36,954 nt of DNA from Polaribacter sp. (GCA_018608545.1 JABAZI010000013.1:7212-44165); one strand, 5' to 3'. Counted from the stretch's first letter, positions 22,890 to 31,216 are shown. Notes: generated from the letters alone by a model not told the origin. A program made the numbers and translations.

Positions 22890-24509
22890 ATGAAAAATTA
22901 TTTGTGGTGTCTTTTATTGTTGCCAATGTTCAGCATTGCTCAAGATAGTATTCGTGTTGATATAAGCAATCCTCATGCAACAGTGTATACACACCTGTAT
23001 TTTTTGCAATCGGATTCTTTCGATCCTCAGAAAGCAGCAAAAACAATTTTAGGACTCCCTGAAGAGCAGGCAATTAAAAAAGCAATTAAAATAAAACAAG
23101 TACTAGATGGTAAAGGTTTATATGTAGATGTAAATAAAATACCCGTAAATCCAAATCATAAAGATACCATTGGCTATTCTTCCTATTTTAAATACGTTTT
23201 GTTTCCTCAAAGAATGCCGCAGATCTATGTTGAAAAGATAGGAGATAAATGGTATTATTCATCCGAGACCATATCAAAAATAGAAAATTTATACAAAGAA
23301 GTGTATCCATGGTATGTTCAGAAATTAGAAAACTTAATTCCAGTTTCGGGCCACAAAAAAATATTGGGTATTGAGTTATGGCAGTTTATTGGTTTTTTAA
23401 TCCTATTGACTCTGGGATATTTTATCTTTTTAATCGTAAAAGGAATTGCTTTTTTCGTCTTAAGAAGTATTCAACAGCAAATTACAAAGAACACCAATTT
23501 AGAGGTAAATAAAGTATTAAAGCAATTGGCACATCCAATAAGCCTATTAGTAGGAGTCGCTTTTATAGATAAACTCTTTCCTTCGCTTCAATTTGGATTG
23601 CCTGTGAATACCTGGGTATTTTTGTGTTTGAATATAGCCAAAACGGTATTTTGGATTTATGTTTTCCTAAAGCTAGTGAAAGTTGTCATGTTTATTTATG
23701 GACAGTTTGCTGAAAAAACACATGGGAGATTAGATGACCAGTTAGTTCCCATATTGCGCAGTTTCTTTACTGGGTTAGTAATTGTAATTGGTCTTTTTAG
23801 ACTGTTGATTCTCTTTGGAGTTGATGCTGCTACAATGTTAGCAGGAGCAACAATTGGTGGTTTAGCAGTTGCCTTGGCATCTCAAGATACTGTTAAAAAC
23901 TTAATTGGAACCATCATGATTTTTCTTGACAAACCATTTCATATAGAAGATTGGATAGAGGCAGGAGAGGTTGTAGGAACTGTAGAAAAAGTTGGTTTTA
24001 GATCTACAAGTGTTCGTGCTGCAGATACTTCAGTTTATCAAATTCCTAATAGTAAATTGTCTGAAATCGTAATTAATAATAAAGGGTTAAGATTGTTTAG
24101 AAGATACAATACTAATTTAGGTTTGCGTTATGACACCCCACCAGAATTAATTGAAGCTTTTGTAAAAGGAGTTAGGGAAATTATAATTGCACATCCAGAA
24201 ACTCGTTCAGATTCTTTTAATGTTGAGTTTACAGGATTTGGAGATTCTGCTCTATTAGTAATGGTAAATGTGTACTTTAAAAGCTTGGCATGGGGTATTG
24301 AGCAATCTTCAAAACACAGATTACACATAGCTATTGTAAAACTAGCCAAAGGATTGGGTGTAGATTTTGCCTTTCCATCGACAACGGTCACCATAGAACA
24401 ATTTCCAGAGAAAAAAGGGATAAGTCTCAAATACGATGTTAACTCAGAAAGAATTGACACTGTCATTAAGAAGGTAGTAACCAACTTTACTAAAGAATTT
24501 TCTAATTAG
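22890..24509 (+). CDS. MscS-type mechanosensitive channel with periplasmic N-terminal domain
   Basis: A 539-residue membrane channel that should open under membrane tension to release solutes. Residues 1-17 are a signal peptide and about 18-155 are periplasmic. Membrane segments follow at about 160-195, 210-235, 245-275 and 290-345. The pore helix is the Gly/Ala-rich GATIGGLAVALAS at 319-331, followed by the classical QDTVKNLIGTIMIFLDKPF and the beta domain with VGFRSTSVR and IPNS. Its length is between small MscS and large MscK forms. It has its own promoter and a strong terminator. Confidence 0.95.
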   Translation: MKNYLWCLLLLPMFSIAQDSIRVDISNPHATVYTHLYFLQSDSFDPQKAAKTILGLPEEQAIKKAIKIKQVLDGKGLYVDVNKIPVNPNHKDTIGYSSYFKYVLFPQRMPQIYVEKIGDKWYYSSETISKIENLYKEVYPWYVQKLENLIPVSGHKKILGIELWQFIGFLILLTLGYFIFLIVKGIAFFVLRSIQQQITKNTNLEVNKVLKQLAHPISLLVGVAFIDKLFPSLQFGLPVNTWVFLCLNIAKTVFWIYVFLKLVKVVMFIYGQFAEKTHGRLDDQLVPILRSFFTGLVIVIGLFRLLILFGVDAATMLAGATIGGLAVALASQDTVKNLIGTIMIFLDKPFHIEDWIEAGEVVGTVEKVGFRSTSVRAADTSVYQIPNSKLSEIVINNKGLRLFRRYNTNLGLRYDTPPELIEAFVKGVREIIIAHPETRSDSFNVEFTGFGDSALLVMVNVYFKSLAWGIEQSSKHRLHIAIVKLAKGLGVDFAFPSTTVTIEQFPEKKGISLKYDVNSERIDTVIKKVVTNFTKEFSN

Positions 24510-24568
24510 CAATTCTTGAGAGAAAAAGGGGCTCTTTGTATCAACCTTACTTCAAAATTTTAAAAGGT

Positions 24569-24605
24569 AAAAAAGAGCTCATCAATTAAGATGAGCTCTT
24601 TTTTT
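24569..24605. terminator. Bidirectional terminator between the mscS-type gene and purF
   Basis: A 15-bp perfect stem (arms AAAAAAGAGCTCATC and GATGAGCTCTTTTTT) with a six-base loop and T runs on both strands serves the convergent channel gene and purF. Confidence 0.9.
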
Positions 24606-24647
24606 GTTTTAGAGTACTCAATGCATTTTTAAATGGAAATATATTCG

Positions 24648-24668
24648 AGTCAATTAAATTAATTGACT
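24648..24668. repeat. 21-base AT-rich perfect inverted repeat
   Basis: Arms AGTCAATTAA and TTAATTGACT surround a single A, 23 bases downstream of the purF stop codon. There is no T tract, so it is not a normal terminator; it may fold at the 3' end of the purF mRNA upstream of the main terminator. Confidence 0.55.
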
Positions 24669-24691
24669 GTTATTATTTTCAAATAATTAAA

Positions 24692-26590
24692 TTAATAAGC
24701 TCTTGTATTATTTCCTTCGTAAAAGTTTATATATGCTTGATTTACAACTCTCTTTCCACCGGGTGTAGGGTAATTTCCGGTAAAATACCAGTCACCTAAA
24801 TTCTCAGGACATGCGGTATGTAACCCTTCAATAGATTGATAAATAACCTCTATCGATGCTTTAATATCTTCCGTCTTTAACATTTCTGCAATCTTTTTTG
24901 AGATTTCTTCAGCTGAAAAAGGGGTATATATTTCTTTTACATGATTTACAATTTCTATATCTATTTTAGACTCTTGTTCCTTGCATTTTTTATAAACTTC
25001 ATCTACAATATGGTATTGATTTGTGTCTTTAAGAAGTTCTAAAGCCGCTTTAAAAGCAATGAAAGCGTCAATTCTAGCCATGTCTATCCCATAACAATCT
25101 GGGTAACGAATTTGAGGCGCTGAAGAAACGATTACTATTTTTTTAGGACCCAGTCTATCTAATATTTTAATAATACTTTTCTTTAGCGTTGTTCCTCTAA
25201 CAATACTATCATCAATAATAACTAGGTTATCAGTAGGTTTTACAACTCCATAGGTAACGTCATAAACATGTTCCACCAGATCATCTCTACTACTATCATC
25301 GGCAATAAAGGTTCTTAATTTTGCATCTTTAATTGCAATTTTCTCAAAACGAGGTCTTTCAGATAAAATTTCAGTAACTTTTTCTGCAGATAAATTTTTT
25401 CCTCCAGTTAAAATTTTGGTGGTTTTTTGTTTGTTTAAGATATCCTCAGCAGCTTCTGTCATTCCATAAAAAGAAGTCTCTGCTGTGTTTGGGATGAAAG
25501 AAAAAACAGTATTTGAAATATCACTATTGATGGCGTTTAAAACTTTTGGAAAAACTAGTTTTCCGAGATTTTTTCGTTCCTCGTAGATACTGGCATCACT
25601 CCCTCTAGAAAAATAAATACGTTCAAAAGAACAGGCTAATTTTTCTTTAGGTTCATTGACGAGTTCTATCGATGTTTGTCCACTTTTTTTGATAATTAAA
25701 GCATGACCTCTTTCTAATTCTTTTATGGTGTCAATTTTTACATTGAAAACTGTTTGAATAACGGGTCTTTCTGACGCCACAACAACCACCTCTTCGTCTT
25801 CATAAAAGTAGGTAGGTCTAATTCCATTAGGATCTCTCAAGACAAAAGCATCTCCGTGCCCAACGATACCCGCCATAGCATACCCACCATCCCAGTTTTT
25901 GGAAGATCTTTTTAATACTTTTTTTAGACTCAAATTTTCTTCAATAAAAGGAGAAGCATTTCTTTTATTAAATCCTTTTTCTTTTGCTTTTTGATATAGT
26001 TCAGCCACTTCATCCTCTAAAAAATGACCGATTTTTTCCATTACAGTTACGGTATCTGTAAACTCTTTTGGGTGCTGACCTAACTCAACCAATTCTTCTA
26101 ACATTTGTTTAGAATTTGTCATGTTAAAATTACCCGCTACGATTAGGTTTTTATGTCTCCAGTTACTTTGACGTAAAAAAGGGTGAACACTTTCTATGCT
26201 GTTTTTTCCAAAAGTTCCATAACGAACGTGTCCTAAAAATAGATTTCCAACATAAGGCATATGTTCTTCTTGCCAAGTAACATCGTCTTTTTTATCAGGG
26301 TTTTGCTCCAAAACACCATTCAAACGGTCATTTATTTGACCAAAAACATCTTGTATTGGTTGTGATTTGTTAGAGCGAACTCTACTAATATATCTTGTAC
26401 CCGGTTCTACATTAATTTTAACACTCGCAAAACCAGCGCCATCTTGGCCACGATTGTGCTGTTTTTCCATTAATAAATACATTTTATTTATTCCATAAAA
26501 AGCAGAACCGTATTTATCTTTATAAAATTGTAATGGTTTTTTTAATCGAACAAGTGCAATTCCACATTCGTGTTTGATAGCATCACTCAT
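24692..26590 (-). CDS. purF: Amidophosphoribosyltransferase, long Bacteroidota form
   Basis: First committed step of purine synthesis: glutamine plus PRPP gives 5-phosphoribosylamine. It has 632 residues against about 500 in E. coli. The N-terminal Ntn glutaminase domain has its Cys in HECGI at position 9 instead of residue 2, which is usual for this long form and means the catalytic Cys must either be exposed by removal of eight residues or act internally. The PRPP-binding motif is IIDDSIVRGTT with Asp460 and Asp461. The C-terminus (FTGNYPTPGGKR) is also typical. It sits 63 bases after the PfkB gene, with a terminator-like hairpin between and no -7 element in front. Confidence 0.92.
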   Translation of the reverse strand: MSDAIKHECGIALVRLKKPLQFYKDKYGSAFYGINKMYLLMEKQHNRGQDGAGFASVKINVEPGTRYISRVRSNKSQPIQDVFGQINDRLNGVLEQNPDKKDDVTWQEEHMPYVGNLFLGHVRYGTFGKNSIESVHPFLRQSNWRHKNLIVAGNFNMTNSKQMLEELVELGQHPKEFTDTVTVMEKIGHFLEDEVAELYQKAKEKGFNKRNASPFIEENLSLKKVLKRSSKNWDGGYAMAGIVGHGDAFVLRDPNGIRPTYFYEDEEVVVVASERPVIQTVFNVKIDTIKELERGHALIIKKSGQTSIELVNEPKEKLACSFERIYFSRGSDASIYEERKNLGKLVFPKVLNAINSDISNTVFSFIPNTAETSFYGMTEAAEDILNKQKTTKILTGGKNLSAEKVTEILSERPRFEKIAIKDAKLRTFIADDSSRDDLVEHVYDVTYGVVKPTDNLVIIDDSIVRGTTLKKSIIKILDRLGPKKIVIVSSAPQIRYPDCYGIDMARIDAFIAFKAALELLKDTNQYHIVDEVYKKCKEQESKIDIEIVNHVKEIYTPFSAEEISKKIAEMLKTEDIKASIEVIYQSIEGLHTACPENLGDWYFTGNYPTPGGKRVVNQAYINFYEGNNTRAY

Positions 26591-26616
26591 TTGTATTTGT
26601 CATTTTTTGTTATTGT

Positions 26617-26650
26617 AAAAAAAAAAATCCGCAGACAAAACTGCGGATTA
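26617..26650 (-). terminator. Terminator or attenuator between the pfkB-family gene and purF
   Basis: On the minus strand a 9-bp GC-rich stem (AATCCGCAG with CTGCGGATT, six-base loop) is followed by a run of about eleven T. It starts four bases after the PfkB stop and ends 27 bases before the purF ATG. Confidence 0.85.
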
Positions 26651-26653
26651 AAA

Positions 26654-27580
26654 TTAAGATATATTTATATCAAATTGTGTTAATTTTTTAAAAGCTTCTA
26701 GACGCTCTTTAACTTCTATATTTGTTAGCTCTTGTAGGCGTTCTGTACCAAATTTCTCTACACAGAAAGAGGCTAAATTAGAACCATAAATAATTGCACT
26801 CTTCATATTTTCAAAAGAAATATTTCCTGTCTTTGATAGGTATCCACAAAAACCACCTGCAAAGGTGTCTCCAGCGCCAGTTGGGTCAAATACTTCTGCT
26901 AGAGGCAAAGCTGGTGCGTAAAACATGTTCTCGTTATTAAATAACAGAGCACCATGTTCTCCCTTTTTAATAACTACATATTTTGGTCCCATTTCATGGA
27001 TTTTTTTTGCCGCATTAACTAGTGAGTATTCCCCAGATAATTGGCGAGCTTCTTCATCATTAATCGTAATTACATCCACTCTTTTTAGAACAGTGTGTAA
27101 ATCTTTCAAAGCAATGTCCATCCAGAAATTCATTGTATCTAGAACGACTAGCTTTGGTTTTTTTGTCATTTGATCTAGAACAGATGCTTGTGTTAAAGGG
27201 TGTAAGTTTCCTAACATTACGATGGCAGCATCCTTAAATTCATCGGGAACAACAGGTGTAAAATTTTCTAATACATTTAATTCTGTAATCAAAGTATCTC
27301 TTGAGTTCATATCATTATGATACTTACCACTCCAGAAGAACGTTTTTCCTTCTTTAATAATTTCGATTCCTTTGGTGTCGATTCCTTTGGAATTCATCAT
27401 TTCTATATGAGATGATGGAAAATCTCCACCAACCACAGAAACAATTCCCGTTTTTACTCCAAATTGACTTGCCGCTAAGCCTACAAAAGTTCCAGAGCCA
27501 CCTAGTATCCTATCAGTTTTTCCAAAAGGGGTTTCAATGGCATCAAATGCGACCGTACCTACTGCTAATAATTTATTCAT
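26654..27580 (-). CDS. PfkB-family carbohydrate/nucleoside kinase
   Basis: A 308-residue ribokinase-fold kinase. The PfkB signature DPTGAGDTFAGGF is at 232-244, with catalytic Asp238 in the GAGD anion hole. The N-terminal GGSGTFVGLA segment (28-37) forms the substrate side. The family phosphorylates sugars or nucleosides such as adenosine; the substrate is not evident. Its position directly upstream of purF suggests purine or ribose metabolism (inference). Transcription starts from a -7 element about 70 bases upstream, giving a leader with two possible hairpins and a nine-codon open frame. Confidence 0.92.
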   Translation of the reverse strand: MNKLLAVGTVAFDAIETPFGKTDRILGGSGTFVGLAASQFGVKTGIVSVVGGDFPSSHIEMMNSKGIDTKGIEIIKEGKTFFWSGKYHNDMNSRDTLITELNVLENFTPVVPDEFKDAAIVMLGNLHPLTQASVLDQMTKKPKLVVLDTMNFWMDIALKDLHTVLKRVDVITINDEEARQLSGEYSLVNAAKKIHEMGPKYVVIKKGEHGALLFNNENMFYAPALPLAEVFDPTGAGDTFAGGFCGYLSKTGNISFENMKSAIIYGSNLASFCVEKFGTERLQELTNIEVKERLEAFKKLTQFDINIS

Positions 27581-27586
27581 ATACAG

Positions 27587-27616
27587 TTAAAACCTTCTAT
27601 TAAGAAGGGATTTCAT
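27587..27616 (-). other. Possible nine-codon upstream open frame in the pfkB leader
   Basis: On the minus strand an ATG at 27616 opens a frame reading Met-Lys-Ser-Leu-Leu-Asn-Arg-Arg-Phe and stops six bases before the kinase ATG at 27580. It overlaps the CCTTCT/AGAAGG hairpin. Short frames like this arise by chance, so the call is tentative. Confidence 0.25.
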
Positions 27617-27648
27617 GTGTTAATCAGCATACTATATGATTGATTAAC
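27593..27648 (-). promoter_or_regulatory. Structured 5' leader of the pfkB-family gene
   Basis: Two inverted repeats lie between promoter and start codon. The first has arms GTTAATCA (27619-27626) and TGATTAAC (27641-27648) with a 14-base loop. The second is CCTTCT-ATTA-AGAAGG at 27593-27608, beginning 12 bases upstream of the ATG. The second could cover the ribosome-loading region. Confidence 0.45.
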
Positions 27649-27655
27649 AAAATTA
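27648..27655 (-). promoter_or_regulatory. -7 element TAATTTTG of the pfkB-family gene
   Basis: An exact minus-strand TAnnTTTG match. The leader to the ATG at 27580 would be about 60 bases. No -33 TTG at ideal spacing was found. Confidence 0.48.
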
Positions 27656-27760
27656 GTATTCTATTTACTTTATCTTTAACAAAGCGGTTTTAATGCTTTT
27701 TTATCGTATTTTTACCTTTTCAAAAGACATCATATACTATCGCAAAAATAAGTTTTAAAA

Positions 27761-28186
27761 ATGACTATCAAAGAAATACAACAAGAAATTATTGAGGAGT
27801 TTTCTATGTTTGATGATTGGATGGATCGTTATGAATACATTATTGATTTAGGAAAATCATTACCAATAATTAACGACAAGTTTAAATTAGATGAAAATTT
27901 AATAAAAGGTTGTCAGTCTAAAGTTTGGCTCTATTCTGAGTTAGAAAATGAGACTATAAAATATTCTGCAGATAGCGATGCCATTCTTACAAAAGGTATA
28001 GCAGCGATCCTATTGCGAGTGTATTCTGGTCAGAAGCCTGCAGATATTTTAACGACAGAAACAAATTTTATTGATGAAATTGGACTAAAGGAACATTTGT
28101 CTCCTACTAGAGCAAATGGTTTGGTTTCGATGATCAAACAAATAAAATTATATGCAATTGCTCAGCAAACAAAATTAGTAAATTAA
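27761..28186 (+). CDS. sufE: SufE family sulfur-acceptor protein
   Basis: Accepts persulfide sulfur from the SufS cysteine desulfurase and passes it to the SufBCD scaffold during Fe-S cluster assembly. It has 141 residues. The catalytic Cys51 is in the signature LIKGCQSKVW, and the surrounding fold pattern (FDDWMDRYEYIIDLG at the start and RANGLVSMIKQIK at the end) is typical. The expected sufB, sufC, sufD and sufS genes are not in the window; upstream lies the divergent PfkB gene. Downstream genes follow at 10, 18 and 40 bases, making one operon. Confidence 0.95.
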   Translation: MTIKEIQQEIIEEFSMFDDWMDRYEYIIDLGKSLPIINDKFKLDENLIKGCQSKVWLYSELENETIKYSADSDAILTKGIAAILLRVYSGQKPADILTTETNFIDEIGLKEHLSPTRANGLVSMIKQIKLYAIAQQTKLVN

Positions 28187-28196
28187 GCGTTTAAAA

Positions 28197-28517
28197 ATGA
28201 CAGATAAAGAATTAGAAGAAATAGGAGATAAAATCGTAGGTGTTTTAAAAACGATATATGATCCAGAAATACCTGTAGATATTTATGAATTAGGGCTAAT
28301 TTATGATGTTTTTGTATCAGAAGAAAACAATGCAAAAATACTAATGACCTTAACATCTCCAAATTGTCCTGTTGCAGAAAGTTTGCCCGTAGAGATTGAA
28401 GACAAAGTAAAAACATTGAAAGAAATTGAAAACTGTGAAGTTGAAATCACCTTCGACCCAACCTGGACTCAAGAAATGATGAGTGAAGAAGCGAAACTAG
28501 AACTAGGGATGCTTTAA
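28197..28517 (+). CDS. SufT-like DUF59/MIP18-family protein
   Basis: A 106-residue Fe-S maturation factor of the DUF59 (MIP18) family. The segment DPEIPVDIYELGLIYD and the reactive Cys57 in TSPNCPVA are the family hallmarks. DUF59 proteins in SUF operons help load clusters into target proteins. It is ten bases after sufE, which supports this role. It is distinct from the phenylacetate PaaD relatives because of context and length. Confidence 0.92.
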   Translation: MTDKELEEIGDKIVGVLKTIYDPEIPVDIYELGLIYDVFVSEENNAKILMTLTSPNCPVAESLPVEIEDKVKTLKEIENCEVEITFDPTWTQEMMSEEAKLELGML

Positions 28518-28535
28518 ATTTATGTATCAAATAAA

Positions 28536-29045
28536 ATGGCAGAAGAAATTATAAATAGAATCTCAAATAGTAAATTAAAAACCTTTGATCTAGAAGAAAT
28601 TTATCCAGAGGGGAAAAGAGTTGTATTTGATATTAAAGATTGGTTATTTCAAGAATTGATTTTAAAAGAGAAAGACTTTAGAGCCTCGGTAAAAAACCAT
28701 GATTGGTCTCAATATAAAAATTCTTTTGTTGCTATTTCTTGCTCTGCGGATGCAATTATTCCTTCATGGGCATTTATGCTAGTCGCTTCAGAATTGACTT
28801 CTTTTGCAAATAAAGTAGTTATTGGAAATTTAGAAGTATTGGAAACAACCATTTATCAGGAGTTAATTAGTTTCTTAGATTTTAAAGATTACATCGATCT
28901 TCCTGTAATTATTAAAGGATGTTCAAATAAGCCGATACCAAATTCAGCTTATGCCTTTTTAATAGAAAAATTACAACCCATTGCAAAATCTATTATGTTT
29001 GGCGAAGCGTGTTCGACCCTCCCTATTTACAAAGCAAAAAAATAG
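28536..29045 (+). CDS. DUF2480 family protein
   Basis: A 169-residue cytosolic protein of the Bacteroidota-specific DUF2480 family, function unknown. Three Cys stand out: Cys69 (ISCSADAIIPSWA), Cys129 (IKGCSNKPIP) and Cys159 (FGEACSTLPIYK). As I recall the family, these three segments are its most conserved parts. No transmembrane segment or signal peptide. It follows the SufT-like gene by 18 bases. The Cys pattern and its place in an Fe-S operon suggest metal or cluster handling, which is inference. Confidence 0.88.
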   Translation: MAEEIINRISNSKLKTFDLEEIYPEGKRVVFDIKDWLFQELILKEKDFRASVKNHDWSQYKNSFVAISCSADAIIPSWAFMLVASELTSFANKVVIGNLEVLETTIYQELISFLDFKDYIDLPVIIKGCSNKPIPNSAYAFLIEKLQPIAKSIMFGEACSTLPIYKAKK

Positions 29046-29085
29046 TTTAATTTCAGTTTAATGAAACCATATTTAATTTTATAGA

Positions 29086-29961
29086 ATGAGAAAAATAGTA
29101 CTGCTATTTTTATTTCTTATTTCCTCATCCTTATACGCGCAACAAAAGAAAAAGGATAGTTTACCAGTTCCCATATGGAAAATTCATGGTAGATTTACGT
29201 TTATCTTTAATCAATCTTCATTTACCAACTGGGCTTCTGGTGGAGAAAACACAATTGCAGGAGACTTAAATGTCAATTATGATTTTAATTACAAGAAAAA
29301 GCTTATTAACTGGGATACTAGAATTTTAACAGGTTACGGATTAAGTTATGTAAGTGAAAAAGGATATAGAAAAACAAACGATCGTCTAGAAATAAATTCT
29401 TTATTTGGAATAAGATCGAGAGAAAAAAATTGGTTTTTTTCTAATTTCATCAATTTTAAAACACAATATGCAAGAGGTTATAATTACAGCGAATCGTCTA
29501 ATGAGTTAGTTTCAGCTTTTTTTTCACCTGCATATTTGAGTTTAGGTCCCGGTGTATTGTGGAAAAAATCTGATAATTTAAACCTAAATATAGCTCCAGC
29601 TTCAGCTAGGTTTACTTTTGTTGATGACGATTTTTCAGGAAAATTTGGGGTAGAAGAAGGGGAAAACGTAGCTTTTAGTTTGGGATTCAATTTATCTGGA
29701 TATTACAAGTTGAGTATCATGGATAATATAGAGATGGAAAATATAATAACGATCTACTCTGATTATTTAAACAAGCCGAAAAATATAGATATAGAGTACC
29801 AAGTCAACATTCGGTTCAAGGTAAATAAGTTTGTTAAAATGCATCTTACCGCACACACGATCCTAGATGATAATGCTTCCGGTAACGCTCAGTTTAGAGA
29901 ATTATTTGGACTGGGATTAAATTATATTTTTCATGAAAAGAAGGTTTATAAAAACATCTAA
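29086..29961 (+). CDS. DUF3078 family outer-membrane protein
   Basis: A 291-residue exported protein. Residues 1-18 are a signal peptide ending SLYAQ. The mature part is a run of alternating amphipathic strands ending in an aromatic-containing strand (GLGLNYIFHEKK), typical of a small outer-membrane beta-barrel. FNQSSFTNWASGGENTIAG is the DUF3078 signature. Function is not established. It is the last gene of the sufE set and faces hflX tail-to-tail with a gap of two bases and no evident terminator. Confidence 0.88.
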   Translation: MRKIVLLFLFLISSSLYAQQKKKDSLPVPIWKIHGRFTFIFNQSSFTNWASGGENTIAGDLNVNYDFNYKKKLINWDTRILTGYGLSYVSEKGYRKTNDRLEINSLFGIRSREKNWFFSNFINFKTQYARGYNYSESSNELVSAFFSPAYLSLGPGVLWKKSDNLNLNIAPASARFTFVDDDFSGKFGVEEGENVAFSLGFNLSGYYKLSIMDNIEMENIITIYSDYLNKPKNIDIEYQVNIRFKVNKFVKMHLTAHTILDDNASGNAQFRELFGLGLNYIFHEKKVYKNI

Positions 29962-29963
29962 AA

Positions 29964-31178
29964 TTAGGCATCTTCCCCCTTGTATTCATAATACAAAAAG
30001 TCATTATAAGGAAAACGTTGTGTGTGAATTTTTTTAACTTCTTCATAAGTTTCCTCTTTAAAATTCTCTAGGTTTTTTTTGTTTAAGGCAGAAATAAAGA
30101 TGGATGCTACGTCATAATCGTTCATCCAGGTTTTTTTCCAGTCTTGAAGTGTAAAATGTTTTTTCTCTTTTTCTGTAACAATATCATCTTCTTCTATGGT
30201 TTCATGAGCATAGGCATCGATCTTATTAAATACTAATAAAGAAGGCTTGTCTGCGCATTTTATATCATTTAAAATTGAATTTACAGAGGCTATGTGATCT
30301 TCAAAATTAGGGTGAGAAATATCTACAATATGCAGTAGTAAGTCTGCTTCTCGAACCTCATCTAAGGTAGATTTAAAAGACTCTACGAGTTGTGTTGGTA
30401 GTTTTCTTATAAAACCAACAGTATCGGTTAATAAAAATGGAATGTTCTTAATCACTACTTTTCTAACGGTGGTATCTAAAGTTGCAAATAATTTATTCTC
30501 TGCAAAAACATCACTCTTGCTAATTACATTCATCAAAGTAGATTTACCAACATTTGTATACCCAACTAAGGCAACTCTAACCATTTTTCCACGGTTTTTT
30601 CGTTGCACAGCCATTTGTTTATCAATGGTCAGTAATTTCTTTTTTAACAGTGTGATTTTCTCGCGGATAATACGTCTGTCTGTTTCTATTTCAGTTTCTC
30701 CCGGACCTCGCATTCCAATTCCTCCTTTTTGTTTGTCAAGGTGTGTCCAGAGTCTTGTTAAACGGGGTAATAAGTATTGACATTGCGCCAATTCAACTTG
30801 TGTTTTAGCGGAACTTGTTTGAGCTCTTTGTGCAAAAATATCTAAGATAAGATTGGTTCTGTCTAAAATTTTACAATCCAAAACTTTTTCTATATTTCGT
30901 ATTTGAGCTGGGGATAATTCATCATCAAAAATAGCTGTACCGATAGTGTTTGATATTATATAGTCTCTTACTTCTTCTAATTTACCAGCTCCTAAAAAAG
31001 TTTTAGGATTGGGTTTTTCCATCTTTTGTACAAAACGTTTTACGGCGACTCCTCCAGCAGTCATTGTTAAAAACTCTAATTCATCTAAATATTCTGTAGA
31101 TTGAATTTCATCTTGTTGCTGAGATATTATTCCGATTAAAATTGCTTTTTCAGAGGTAACTTTACGTTGGTCTATCAT
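29964..31178 (-). CDS. hflX: Ribosome-associated GTPase HflX
   Basis: GTPase that splits stalled or idle 70S ribosomes, mainly under heat stress. It has 404 residues. The N-terminal HflX domain ends with the RGPGETEIETDRR motif at 157-169. G motifs: G1 GYTNVGKST at 206-214, G3 DTVGF at 252-256, G4 NKID at 318-321. The short C-terminal domain is present. A -7 element lies six bases before the ATG, so a leaderless mRNA is likely. It is downstream of a small membrane-protein gene on the same strand. Confidence 0.96.
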   Translation of the reverse strand: MIDQRKVTSEKAILIGIISQQQDEIQSTEYLDELEFLTMTAGGVAVKRFVQKMEKPNPKTFLGAGKLEEVRDYIISNTIGTAIFDDELSPAQIRNIEKVLDCKILDRTNLILDIFAQRAQTSSAKTQVELAQCQYLLPRLTRLWTHLDKQKGGIGMRGPGETEIETDRRIIREKITLLKKKLLTIDKQMAVQRKNRGKMVRVALVGYTNVGKSTLMNVISKSDVFAENKLFATLDTTVRKVVIKNIPFLLTDTVGFIRKLPTQLVESFKSTLDEVREADLLLHIVDISHPNFEDHIASVNSILNDIKCADKPSLLVFNKIDAYAHETIEEDDIVTEKEKKHFTLQDWKKTWMNDYDVASIFISALNKKNLENFKEETYEEVKKIHTQRFPYNDFLYYEYKGEDA

Positions 31179-31184
31179 AGATTA

Positions 31185-31192
31185 CAAAAATA
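31185..31192 (-). promoter_or_regulatory. hflX -7 element TATTTTTG, six bases before the ATG
   Basis: The same sequence and spacing as in front of rlmN: an exact TAnnTTTG match ending six bases from the start codon. It predicts a leaderless or near-leaderless transcript. Confidence 0.55.
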
Positions 31193-31216
31193 CGAAGATT
31201 TGATTTGAAAAAACAC

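Noticed and set aside
24128..24484. 118-codon minus-strand frame over the MscS-type gene
   Set aside because: It is an antisense shadow of the conserved beta domain; no independent support.
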